A stretch of DNA of 13,724 nucleotides, from positions 1-13,724 of the forward strand of contig DAOPPB010000016.1 of assembly GCA_035358315.1 (NCBI GenBank). Reading direction: 5' to 3'. Positions 1-6,901 of this stretch are shown here, one piece after another. Source of the stretch: JAAZNV01 sp035358315. Lineage in GTDB: Bacteria > Patescibacteriota > WWE3 > UBA101185 > UBA10185. Each line of letters begins with the position of its first letter. The stretch's first letter is position 1. Below the pieces are notes generated by a model. The model was not told the origin of the DNA and searched no databases. It saw nothing but the letters and a program-made list of their open reading frames with translations. The position numbers were made by a program, and so were the translations under genes.

Positions 1-1099
1 TATACATTCCTATCCTGGCTGTTTCCATTGTATGCTCAAGCATATTCTGACCGTAAGAAAATCTGTATTTAAATCTACCCAATATCTGAATCAGTTCTCT
101 GGGAATGTTATACAAACCGAGCTTGTGGCACAAACCATCTCCCGCCTTATACATAATGTTGTCCATTTCCTTTTTCGTCTGTTCAACTATTTCTTCTATT
201 CTGGCGGGTTGAATTCTTCCGTCGGCAATTAATCTGTCCAAGGCGGTAACTGCTACCGCTCTTCTTACCGAGTCAAAACAGGAAACAATTATTTCTCCGG
301 GCGAAGAATCAAGATCCAAATCCACTCCGGTTAATTCTTCAAATGTTCTTATATTTCTTCCTTCTTTTCCGATTATTCTTCCTTTCAAATCCTCATCGGG
401 AAGTTTTAACTTTGAAGTTGACTGCTCAACCACAATATCCGTAGACCCGAACTCCAGTGCCTCCATCAGGATTTGTTTTGACATTTCTTGGGACTCCCTC
501 CTTATCTCTTCTTCTTTTTCCCTTATTCTTTTCCCTTTTTCATCTACCAAACTTTTATCCACTTCCTTTAGAAGAAGCTCTCTTGCCTCTTCTTTTGTCA
601 TAGAGGCAACTTTTTCAATTTCCTCCTGCTGTTTTCTGTGAAAATTCTCCAGTTCTTCCTGCTTTTTCTCCAAACTTTCCTTAATGGCGGCCAAACTTTT
701 AGCTTTTGCTTCTAATTCCTTAGCACGGGCGTCAACCTGAGCCTTTAAAAGAGCAGACTTTCTTTCCGATTCTAAAGCTTCCTCCTTTATGCGCCTTGCC
801 TGTTCCTGGGCCCTTGACTGGATGTTCAAAGCTTCGGTTTTTGCCTCAACAATAATATCTTTAGCTCTGGCCTTAGCTTCCAGGACTATCGGTTCGTTTT
901 CAATATCGACATTTTTCGTTGATAAAACTTCTTTTACATCTTTTACGGATACCGATGCCCGAGGTTCCTGTTTAGCAGTTTCTTCTTTTCTTTCTTCGGT
1001 CCCAGAAGGAACATTTTTCTTCTTCCCGAAACGGAGTACATAACCAACCGAAATACCCGATACGGCCAATAGTATGAGAATGATTTCCGCTATTTCCAT
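1..1099 (-). CDS. rny: Ribonuclease Y, N-terminal 366 residues (3' end off the left edge)
   Basis: Membrane-anchored endoribonuclease that starts bulk mRNA decay in many Gram-positive-type bacteria. My translation from the ATG at 1099 shows one N-terminal membrane helix (about residues 4-22), a basic stretch, then a long charged coiled coil (about 70-215). A KH RNA-binding domain follows with the GxxG-type loop IIGKEGRN (242-249). The start of the HD domain follows, including the segment FSYGQNMLEH ending at His356. The HD catalytic dyad and the rest of the usual ~520 residues lie beyond position 1. The start is fixed by a GGAGG Shine-Dalgarno at 1109-1113, nine bases upstream. It lies downstream of recA and recX on the same strand; recA-rny proximity is known in Firmicutes. 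A 186-base gap separates it from recX, so separate transcription is possible. Identification is firm from the KH segment. Confidence 0.94.
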   Translation of the reverse strand, partial: MEIAEIILILLAVSGISVGYVLRFGKKKNVPSGTEERKEETAKQEPRASVSVKDVKEVLSTKNVDIENEPIVLEAKARAKDIIVEAKTEALNIQSRAQEQARRIKEEALESERKSALLKAQVDARAKELEAKAKSLAAIKESLEKKQEELENFHRKQQEEIEKVASMTKEEARELLLKEVDKSLVDEKGKRIREKEEEIRRESQEMSKQILMEALEFGSTDIVVEQSTSKLKLPDEDLKGRIIGKEGRNIRTFEELTGVDLDLDSSPGEIIVSCFDSVRRAVAVTALDRLIADGRIQPARIEEIVEQTKKEMDNIMYKAGDGLCHKLGLYNIPRELIQILGRFKYRFSYGQNMLEHTMETARIGMY

Positions 1100-1108
1100 T
1101 TTTTATAA

Positions 1109-1113
1109 CCTCC
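1109..1113 (-). promoter_or_regulatory. Shine-Dalgarno of rny
   Basis: GGAGG on the minus strand, nine bases before the rny ATG. It fixes that start and shows that canonical Shine-Dalgarno initiation operates in this genome, in contrast to the genes here that have none. Confidence 0.85.
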
Positions 1114-1136
1114 ATATTTAAAAAAATCACGCATCC

Positions 1137-1150
1137 AACCTACTTAGGTT
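1137..1150. promoter_or_regulatory. 14-bp palindrome in the rny leader region
   Basis: AACCTAAGTAGGTT has perfect 6-bp arms around a 2-bp centre and lies 38 bases before the rny start. It could be a protein-binding operator or just chance in AT-rich DNA. The rest of the recX-rny gap (1100-1285) holds a small CGAC/GTCG hairpin near 1197-1208, but no promoter I could call with confidence and no tRNA. Confidence 0.3.
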
Positions 1151-1285
1151 TTAATTTATTCGGAGGTTTTGCCGGAAAAAGACAGCTACACCCGACTTTT
1201 GTCGTTAAAACAGTAAAAATTATTCAAAGTTAAAAATGAAAAATCTTTATCCATAGCAAAACCTTACAGCATGATTCTATTGCAA

Positions 1286-1795
1286 CTACAGGAGAGTGTC
1301 AACCACAGAAGAGGAAATATCAAAAGGATACCCTTTTCCATAGAGATATTTTAAAAGCTTTCTTTTCTTAGTATATTTATCTTCTCCCCCGAGAGTGCGA
1401 AGTTTTTTCTGAGCATCTCGCAAAACGCTTTCATAAATAAGATCTTTATCCAGGTTTTTTAAAATGTCGTTAATTATATCCCGGGAAACTCCTTTTTTCT
1501 GAAGAAAGCGGTTTATTCTAAGACTGTTAAATGATTTTCCCGAATTTTCCAAACTCTCTATATACGATTTTGCAAAATCCACATCGGTAGCATCTCTTAA
1601 GTACCCGTCTTTTTCCAAAGCCAGAATTATTCTCTCTTTTATCTCACTTTTATCTTTTGGGGAAATAGAGGATTTTGAAACATATTTCTCAACCTTATCC
1701 AACAGCTCTTTCCGGCTTCTTTTGCTGAAAGACAAAAAATTTAACAGCTTAAGATAAATCTGTGAAAAAACTTCTTCTTTTTCATCCAACTTCAT
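1286..1795 (-). CDS. recX: RecX family regulator of RecA
   Basis: RecX proteins bind RecA filaments and modulate (usually inhibit) strand exchange. The 169-residue product is all-helical in character and of usual RecX length. An N-terminal segment around residues 20-40 (LSFSKRSRKELLDKV) matches the family's first helical repeat. A central segment around 74-115 (FAKSYIESL, then LRINRFLQKKGVS) matches the 'fA..yv....k.g..ri...L..kGi' pattern of RecX repeats. The gene starts 11 bases after the recA stop and has no good Shine-Dalgarno of its own, so it is probably cotranscribed with recA and may depend on coupling. Sequence conservation is weak, as is normal for RecX; position behind recA strengthens the call. 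Confidence 0.87.
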   Translation of the reverse strand: MKLDEKEEVFSQIYLKLLNFLSFSKRSRKELLDKVEKYVSKSSISPKDKSEIKERIILALEKDGYLRDATDVDFAKSYIESLENSGKSFNSLRINRFLQKKGVSRDIINDILKNLDKDLIYESVLRDAQKKLRTLGGEDKYTKKRKLLKYLYGKGYPFDISSSVVDTLL

Positions 1796-1806
1796 TTATA
1801 TTAATT

Positions 1807-2919
1807 CTACTCTTCCGCGGAATCTTCAGTCTGTATTTTTTCCGATTTTTCGGTGCCGATATTAAGAGGAATATCACTTTTCTCTTTAACAGCGGCTCTT
1901 ATCGCTTTTTCAATTTCTGCGGCAACTTTACTGTTTTCTTTCAGAAACTGCCTTGCCGCATCTTTCCCCTGGCCGATTTTTTCACCGTTAAATTCCAACC
2001 ACGCCCCGCTTTTTTTTATTACCCCGAGGTCAACCCCCACGTCTATCAAATTTCCTTCTTTGCTGATCCCTTCGTTGAATAGAATATCAAACTCGGCCGA
2101 TCTAAAGGGAGGAGCTACCTTGTTTTTTACAACCTTGGTTTTTACTCTTATACCGTAAAATTCATCCCCTCTTTTAAGCGTTCCGATTTTTCTCATATCA
2201 ATTCTGACGGTGGCATAATATTTTAAAGCCTTCCCTCCGGCTGTGGTTTCGGGATTCCCGAACATAACACCTATCATTGACCTAAGCTGATTGGTAAAAA
2301 CAACGGTGCATTTTGATCTGCTTATAGCCCCACTCAATCTTCTCAAGGCCTGACTCATAAGTCTGGCCTGCATAGCCACGTGGCTATCTCCTATCTCACC
2401 TTCTATTTCCGCCCGAGGCACTAGTGCCGCCACCGAATCTATCGCTACCAAATCTACGGCGTTTGATCTGATAAGAGTTTCCGCAATCTCTAAAGCCTGT
2501 TCACCTGTATCCGGCTGAGAAACCAGAAGATTCTCAACATCAACTCCCGTTTTTTCGGCGTAAGAAGGGTCAAATGCGTTCTCAGCATCTATCAAGGCGG
2601 CAGTTCCCCCGAGTTTTTGGGTCTCGGCAATTATGTGTTGAACCAATGTCGTTTTTCCTGAAGATTCAGGACCGAATATCTCAATAATTCTTCCTCTTGG
2701 GATTCCCCCGACACCTAAGGCTATATCAAGCGCTATTGAACCGGTAGGAATAACAGGAATTGATCTATCTCCGGCGCTTTCACCAAGTTTCATAATCGAT
2801 CCCTTTCCGAAATTTTTTTCTATTTGGTCTATAGCTGTCCTTAGGGCCAATTCTTTTCCTTGTTGAGCAGGAGATTTTTCTTTTACTTCTTTTGGTTTGG
2901 AAGATGCTTTTGCTGCCAT
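1807..2919 (-). CDS. recA: Recombinase RecA
   Basis: DNA-dependent ATPase that forms filaments on single-stranded DNA for homologous recombination and repair. The 370-residue protein is full length with no intein. Visible motifs are Walker A GPESSGKTT (83-91), the Walker B aspartate in VAIDS (D161), the loop L1 region (about 166-180), the L2 segment with GVMFGNPETTAGG (217-229), and the RecA signature ALKYYATVR (231-239). The N-terminus (first ~20 residues) is Lys/Ala-rich and the C-terminal tail is acidic, as is typical. Small departures are DAENAFDP (111-118), where most bacterial RecAs have DAEHALDP, and FTNQLRSMIG, where FINQLR.KIG is common. The start has a strong AGGAGG Shine-Dalgarno and a promoter just upstream. 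recX follows at 11 bases. Confidence 0.99.
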   Translation of the reverse strand: MAAKASSKPKEVKEKSPAQQGKELALRTAIDQIEKNFGKGSIMKLGESAGDRSIPVIPTGSIALDIALGVGGIPRGRIIEIFGPESSGKTTLVQHIIAETQKLGGTAALIDAENAFDPSYAEKTGVDVENLLVSQPDTGEQALEIAETLIRSNAVDLVAIDSVAALVPRAEIEGEIGDSHVAMQARLMSQALRRLSGAISRSKCTVVFTNQLRSMIGVMFGNPETTAGGKALKYYATVRIDMRKIGTLKRGDEFYGIRVKTKVVKNKVAPPFRSAEFDILFNEGISKEGNLIDVGVDLGVIKKSGAWLEFNGEKIGQGKDAARQFLKENSKVAAEIEKAIRAAVKEKSDIPLNIGTEKSEKIQTEDSAEE

Positions 2920-2926
2920 TTTGCTG

Positions 2927-2932
2927 CCTCCT
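2927..2932 (-). promoter_or_regulatory. Shine-Dalgarno of recA
   Basis: AGGAGG on the minus strand, seven bases before the recA ATG; optimal spacing, which fixes the start. Confidence 0.88.
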
Positions 2933-2953
2933 ATATTTGAACTTTATAGGTAT

Positions 2954-2981
2954 ATTTTATCAGCATCCGCATTTTTATCAA
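2954..2981 (-). promoter_or_regulatory. Probable sigma70-type promoter of recA
   Basis: Minus strand -35 TTGATA (2976-2981), 16-base spacer, -10 TAAAAT (2954-2959). Predicted transcription starts near 2947, giving a leader of about 28 bases that contains the Shine-Dalgarno. No LexA/SOS operator of the Escherichia (CTGT-N8-ACAG) or Bacillus (GAAC-N4-GTTC) type is visible across it, so SOS control is not supported. It lies in the 111-base gap after gltX, so recA can be transcribed independently of gltX. Confidence 0.65.
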
Positions 2982-3030
2982 TCTGAATATTCTACTAAAA
3001 ATAGAGAGAGGAAAATAAAAGTGATAGATT

Positions 3031-4509
3031 TTACGACATCATGGACAAGGCATGAATAAGTCTATCAATTGTTTCCTTTTTTCCCAGCAAAGCCAGAACA
3101 TCAAAAAGAGGGGGAGTAGATTCCTGCCCGGTCACAACATACCTTATTGTCATAAAGGCCTCTTTCGGGCTGTAAGAAAATTCCTCCAATTTTGAATGGG
3201 ATATTTTATCCAGGTTTTCAACAGTCCAATCTTCATTAGATATTTCTTCGTATGCTTCTGTAAAATTAGCAATTATCTCCCGAGCTTTTTTTGAATCTCC
3301 TGAAAATTTTTCCGCAAACTTTTTATCTATTTCAGGTTTTTTGTAGAAGTAGGAAACAAGGTCGTTAAACTCATCAAGTCTTTTCATTCTCTCTCTTACC
3401 AAGTTTAAAACTTTCATATTAAATTCAATGTCAGATTTGCCGGCCAAAAATTCTGTCCCCGCTTCTTCCGAATATTCTCTGTTCCACTTTTCCACTTTAC
3501 CCCAAAGCTCCTCTAAAGATAAGTTTCTTATATAAAATCCGTTCAGCCATAAAAGTTTTTGCCTATCAAAGGCGGCCATCTCGGATTTCTGTATTTTTTC
3601 AACCGAAAAATCCTTTACGAATTCTTCCAGTGAATAGATTTCTTTTTCGGTTCCGGGATTCCATCCAAGAAACATAACAAAATTCAAAACAGCTTCGGGC
3701 AAATATCCGTTTTTTAAAAATTCTGCGGCATTAACAGAACCTGTTCTCTTAGAAAGTTTTTTTGTGCTGTCGGTTTCACGAAGCAAAGGAAGATGAACAA
3801 ATTTCGGCATCTCCCACCCGAAGAATCTGTATAAAAGAACATGCTTCGGAGTGGAAGGAAGCCATTCTCTTCCGCGGAGCACATGGGTTATTCTCATCAA
3901 ATAGTCATCAACCACTACAGCCAGATGATAAGTCGGAAAACCGTCGGACTTTATCAGCACCTGGTCATCAATATCGTCCGAGGGAAAAGATAATTTTCCG
4001 AGAACCATATCCTCAAATTCAATATTTTCATTCTGAGGAACTTTCAACCTAATAACGTAAGGTTTCCCCTCTTCCAGATTTTTTCTCACTTCTTCTTTAC
4101 TAAGATTAAGACAACACCTGTCATACTTTGTAACAACGCCTTTTTTCGTCTGTTCTTCTCTCAACTTTTTTAATCTGTCTTCACTGCAAAAACAATAATA
4201 AGCGTCACCCTTTTCAACCAGCTCCAGAGCATATTTTTTGTATATATCCAATCTTTGAGACTGAAAGTACGGATTATAGGGACCACCGATATCAGGACCT
4301 TCATCCCAGGATAAACCATAATCTTTCAAAGTTTTCAGCATCCTTTCAACAGATCCTTCAACGTACCTGCTTCTGTCGGTGTCTTCCACTCTAAGTACAA
4401 ACTCTCCGCCCGAACCTTTGGCCAAAGCGTAATCATAAAGAGCCGTTCTAAGACTTCCTATGTGAAACTCTCCCGTAGGACTCGGGGCCATTCTCGTTCT
4501 CATTTTCAT
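3031..4509 (-). CDS. gltX: Glutamyl-tRNA synthetase
   Basis: Class I aminoacyl-tRNA synthetase that charges tRNA with glutamate. The 492-residue length is normal. The ATP-binding HIGH-type motif is FHIGS (15-19) within MAPSPTGEFHIGSLRTALY, and the KMSKS-type motif is KLSKR (251-255). A zinc-like cysteine cluster is present at C106, C108 and C132/C133. The C-terminal helical anticodon-binding region ends at LGKKETIDRLIHAL. Whether it is discriminating or also charges tRNA-Gln (followed by GatCAB) cannot be read from this window. The start is the first ATG (4507-4509). No Shine-Dalgarno precedes it; instead a -10 element ends seven bases upstream, suggesting a leaderless message. Divergent from the plus-strand gene at 4609. 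Confidence 0.97.
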   Translation of the reverse strand: MKMRTRMAPSPTGEFHIGSLRTALYDYALAKGSGGEFVLRVEDTDRSRYVEGSVERMLKTLKDYGLSWDEGPDIGGPYNPYFQSQRLDIYKKYALELVEKGDAYYCFCSEDRLKKLREEQTKKGVVTKYDRCCLNLSKEEVRKNLEEGKPYVIRLKVPQNENIEFEDMVLGKLSFPSDDIDDQVLIKSDGFPTYHLAVVVDDYLMRITHVLRGREWLPSTPKHVLLYRFFGWEMPKFVHLPLLRETDSTKKLSKRTGSVNAAEFLKNGYLPEAVLNFVMFLGWNPGTEKEIYSLEEFVKDFSVEKIQKSEMAAFDRQKLLWLNGFYIRNLSLEELWGKVEKWNREYSEEAGTEFLAGKSDIEFNMKVLNLVRERMKRLDEFNDLVSYFYKKPEIDKKFAEKFSGDSKKAREIIANFTEAYEEISNEDWTVENLDKISHSKLEEFSYSPKEAFMTIRYVVTGQESTPPLFDVLALLGKKETIDRLIHALSMMS

Positions 4510-4525
4510 AATTTGGATTTTAGCA
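4510..4525 (-). promoter_or_regulatory. Extended -10 promoter giving a probable leaderless gltX mRNA
   Basis: Minus strand TGCTAAAAT (4517-4525) is a TGN-extended -10, followed by exactly seven bases and then the gltX ATG. Transcription would begin at or within a base of the start codon. There is no recognisable -35 at 16-18 bases and no Shine-Dalgarno. The identical nonamer with identical spacing lies on the other strand before the divergent gene. Confidence 0.62.
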
Positions 4526-4592
4526 CGAAATCAAGGCATAAAACCACAGGAAAATCACTAAAAACAGCGGTATCGGAATAATTTGTGCTTTC

Positions 4593-4608
4593 TGCTAAAA
4601 TTATATGG
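4593..4608 (+). promoter_or_regulatory. Extended -10 promoter giving a probable leaderless mRNA for the 4609 gene
   Basis: Plus strand TGCTAAAAT (4593-4601), then seven bases, then ATG at 4609. It mirrors the gltX promoter across a 67-base divergent spacer (4526-4592). No Shine-Dalgarno and no good -35 are visible. This element would sit inside the coding region if the GTG at 4585 were the start, which argues for ATG 4609. Confidence 0.62.
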
Positions 4609-5760
4609 ATGAACTTAACAAAAACTGCCGAGTTGATAAAAAAATCCTTCAGGTATCTCGTAATATTTGCCGCGTCTTATTATCTCCTGACAGCTGTAAT
4701 ATTTCCCGGCTCTGTTGCTTTATTTAAATCTCTATTCGCTAAAGAAACTCCCCCGAACACAATTTACGGTCAATTAGACCAGCTTGAATTTGTAAGAAGA
4801 AAAATTGAAAATGATAATCCTCAGTACGTTCTTAATACTACAAATGCCAGACTTCCTGCAAATCTTCCCGCTACTATGAAGGTCTACAAATTCAAACCGC
4901 CGCAATATTCCTATCTCGCAGGTAAAAATGCCGCGGCTGACGCTGCAGTTCTGGGATTTACAGATGCTGATCTGATATCGGATTTAAGCGGAACAGTTTA
5001 TAAGTGGAGAAATTCTCAGACGGCAAGCTATTTAACCATAGATATAAATACCAGAGTTCTTAATCTGACAACCAACATGGATGGCAAAAGCCTATTCTTT
5101 CAGCCGGGTTCAATAAACAAAGAGAATGCCTTAAAGAAAGCAAAGGAAAAACTTGCGGCTATATACAGGTTCAATGATGAGTTGTATCCCCAGGGAAATC
5201 AAACAGTAAAACTCGGGCGCTACTCGGGGAATAAATTGTACGAAACGGACAGCCCGGCAGAGGCACAGGTTGCCCTGATTGACTTTTATAGATCAATAGA
5301 TAAATATCCGATATTGGGTCCCAATCCTTCCGAAGGGCTGATGAGAATGATTGTAAGCAACAGATCAGGAAAATCGGATCCTTTAGTTAACCCGATAGTG
5401 GAGGCAAATTATTGGGAAATAAATACTGCAACAAAAGCGGTTTACCCAATAATAGACGTAAAGGAAGCGTGGAAAATGGTTACAGATAATAAGGCGGTAA
5501 TAGTTCAGGTCACACCTAAAAATGCGAATCCTTTTGGTACTTATACTCCGGTTACCGTGGAAAAAATATTAATAGATAACATTTATCTGGCTTACTACGA
5601 AACACCTAAATTTCAAACCTATCTTCAGCCGATTTATGTTTTTTCAGGAAAATACACTACCAGAGGAACGGAAGGAGGGAGCATAACCCTATATTTCCCC
5701 GCAATTACCGGAGAGTGGAGCAAGTCATCTCAGCCCCAAATCCCGACTCCGGTAAAATAA
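4609..5760 (+). CDS. Membrane-anchored extracytoplasmic protein of unknown function
   Basis: Not recognised. The 383-residue product from ATG 4609 has a short basic N-terminus, one hydrophobic segment (about residues 16-36) that would act as an uncleaved signal anchor, and a soluble domain that would lie outside the membrane. That domain is rich in short alternating-hydrophobic stretches, suggesting beta structure. Segment 169-186 (INKENALKKAKEKLAAIY) resembles the helix of PepSY-like repeats, and YLQPIYVFSG (338-347) resembles a strand seen in such secreted domains; both are impressions, not assignments. The tail is Pro/Ser-rich. It has no cysteine and no catalytic motif I know. A GTG at 4585 would add eight residues but overlaps the promoter, so ATG 4609 is preferred. 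It is single-gene, divergent from gltX and convergent with the carboxypeptidase gene. Confidence 0.85.
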   Translation: MNLTKTAELIKKSFRYLVIFAASYYLLTAVIFPGSVALFKSLFAKETPPNTIYGQLDQLEFVRRKIENDNPQYVLNTTNARLPANLPATMKVYKFKPPQYSYLAGKNAAADAAVLGFTDADLISDLSGTVYKWRNSQTASYLTIDINTRVLNLTTNMDGKSLFFQPGSINKENALKKAKEKLAAIYRFNDELYPQGNQTVKLGRYSGNKLYETDSPAEAQVALIDFYRSIDKYPILGPNPSEGLMRMIVSNRSGKSDPLVNPIVEANYWEINTATKAVYPIIDVKEAWKMVTDNKAVIVQVTPKNANPFGTYTPVTVEKILIDNIYLAYYETPKFQTYLQPIYVFSGKYTTRGTEGGSITLYFPAITGEWSKSSQPQIPTPVK

Positions 5761-5773
5761 TCTTCCGACAAAA

Positions 5774-5805
5774 TTCCGACAAAAAGACAAAGATCGGAAC
5801 TTTTT
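5774..5805 (+). terminator. Possible rho-independent terminator after the 4609 gene
   Basis: TTCCGA (5774-5779) pairs perfectly with TCGGAA (5794-5799) across a 14-base loop, followed by C and five T. It lies 13 bases after the stop. A second TTCCGACAAAA copy at 5763-5773 could compete for the same arm. The stem is short and the loop large, so it is weak. The rest of the convergent gap, to 5869, shows nothing clear. Confidence 0.4.
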
Positions 5806-5869
5806 GCACCAACGAGCAAAACTATTTTATAACTGCATTACAAAAGTTATTTTCTAAATTATCTAAGAA

Positions 5870-6895
5870 TTATTTCCAATGATAATTTCTGTTCACCCAG
5901 TCAAGTAGAATTTTCGTATCTTTAAATCTATCTCTACTCCCCATCACCACGATAAAAGTATCCTTAGGCTCTTCAAGATATTCATAAATTAAAACCTCCC
6001 CCGCCCCCTGCGTAGTACCGGTTTTTACGCCAACGGTATTCGGAACATCCCATAAAAATTTATTTGTGTTCACTACCGATGATCTGAAGCTTCCATCCAA
6101 AGATTCCAAAATAAAAGTTTTTTCTCCGACCGCTTCTTTAATTTTCGGAACCGAAACTGCGCGGACTGCCAGCCTATACAAATCCGAAGCGGTTGTATAA
6201 TGACCTCCGTTTATGTTATCCAAACCTATCGGGTTTGAAAAATGCGTGGAAGACATTCCGATAGCCAGAGCTTTTTCATTCATTTTTTTCACAAATTCAT
6301 CCTCCCCTATTTTTGACACAGCCAAGACGCATGCAGAATCTCCGGCGGATCCTATTAACATACCCATAATTAAATCCCCAGCTTTAAACTTTTCCCCTGG
6401 CGGCAAACCTACTCTTGAACCTTCAACTTCCGTGCACTTTTCCGGGACAATCAATTCCTCATCCAAATCATAAATGTCCAAGGCTACAAGCGCAGTCATT
6501 AATTTTACTGTAGATGCCGGAGGCAATGGCTCAGAAGGATTTTTTTCAAACAAAACCTCCCCGGTTTTTCTATCCACAACAATAGCCGATAAAGCTGTTA
6601 TCTCCGGTTCCGGCTCCGTTCCGACCAGTAATGGATAAGACACGTTTACCGTCTGAAGGGAGGGGAAATATTCGGGAGTAGTATAAGCAACAATAAGATC
6701 ATGTATGTACCCGCTAAAAATTCCGTATGTAAGAAAACCTAAAAATGAAAAAGACAGTAGAAAAACAACACATTTAAAAAAAATCCCTGAGATATATTTC
6801 CATTCAAAACTAAGAATTTTATCAACGGCCCAAAATACTTTCACTACAAATTCCAAGAGGTATAACGCTACTTTTCTCGTGATTGAAATATCCAT
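5870..6895 (-). CDS. D-alanyl-D-alanine carboxypeptidase-like protein (serine peptidase S11 / low-molecular-weight PBP)
   Basis: The family trims the terminal D-Ala from peptidoglycan pentapeptides outside the membrane. The 341-residue protein has an N-terminal membrane segment (about 38-62) that anchors it, then the S11 domain. The SxxK catalytic motif is S128-T-V-K131 in PPASTVKLMTA and the KTG motif is 291-293 in GVKTGTTQGAGE. The second motif, normally SxN (SGN or SAN), reads S183-A-G-D here, so the Asn is replaced by Gly. The domain order and spacing are otherwise normal. The usual C-terminal beta domain and amphipathic helix are absent; the protein ends soon after the transpeptidase fold, consistent with N-terminal anchoring. 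The gene starts six bases after the recJ stop, with a weak AGGAAAG upstream inside recJ, so it is the last gene of the operon. Family is secure; full activity is uncertain because of the SxN change. Confidence 0.9.
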   Translation of the reverse strand: MDISITRKVALYLLEFVVKVFWAVDKILSFEWKYISGIFFKCVVFLLSFSFLGFLTYGIFSGYIHDLIVAYTTPEYFPSLQTVNVSYPLLVGTEPEPEITALSAIVVDRKTGEVLFEKNPSEPLPPASTVKLMTALVALDIYDLDEELIVPEKCTEVEGSRVGLPPGEKFKAGDLIMGMLIGSAGDSACVLAVSKIGEDEFVKKMNEKALAIGMSSTHFSNPIGLDNINGGHYTTASDLYRLAVRAVSVPKIKEAVGEKTFILESLDGSFRSSVVNTNKFLWDVPNTVGVKTGTTQGAGEVLIYEYLEEPKDTFIVVMGSRDRFKDTKILLDWVNRNYHWK

Positions 6896-6901
6896 TAAAA
6901 A

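Noticed and set aside
1807..2919. Intein or insertion in RecA
   Set aside because: The protein is 370 residues with all motifs at normal spacing.
2920..3030. SOS (LexA) operator in the recA promoter
   Set aside because: No CTGT-N8-ACAG or GAAC-N4-GTTC type dyad was found by eye in the gap.
4585..4608. GTG start at 4585 for the plus-strand membrane protein
   Set aside because: It would put the extended -10 within the coding region and has no Shine-Dalgarno; ATG 4609 begins the basic region just before the TM.
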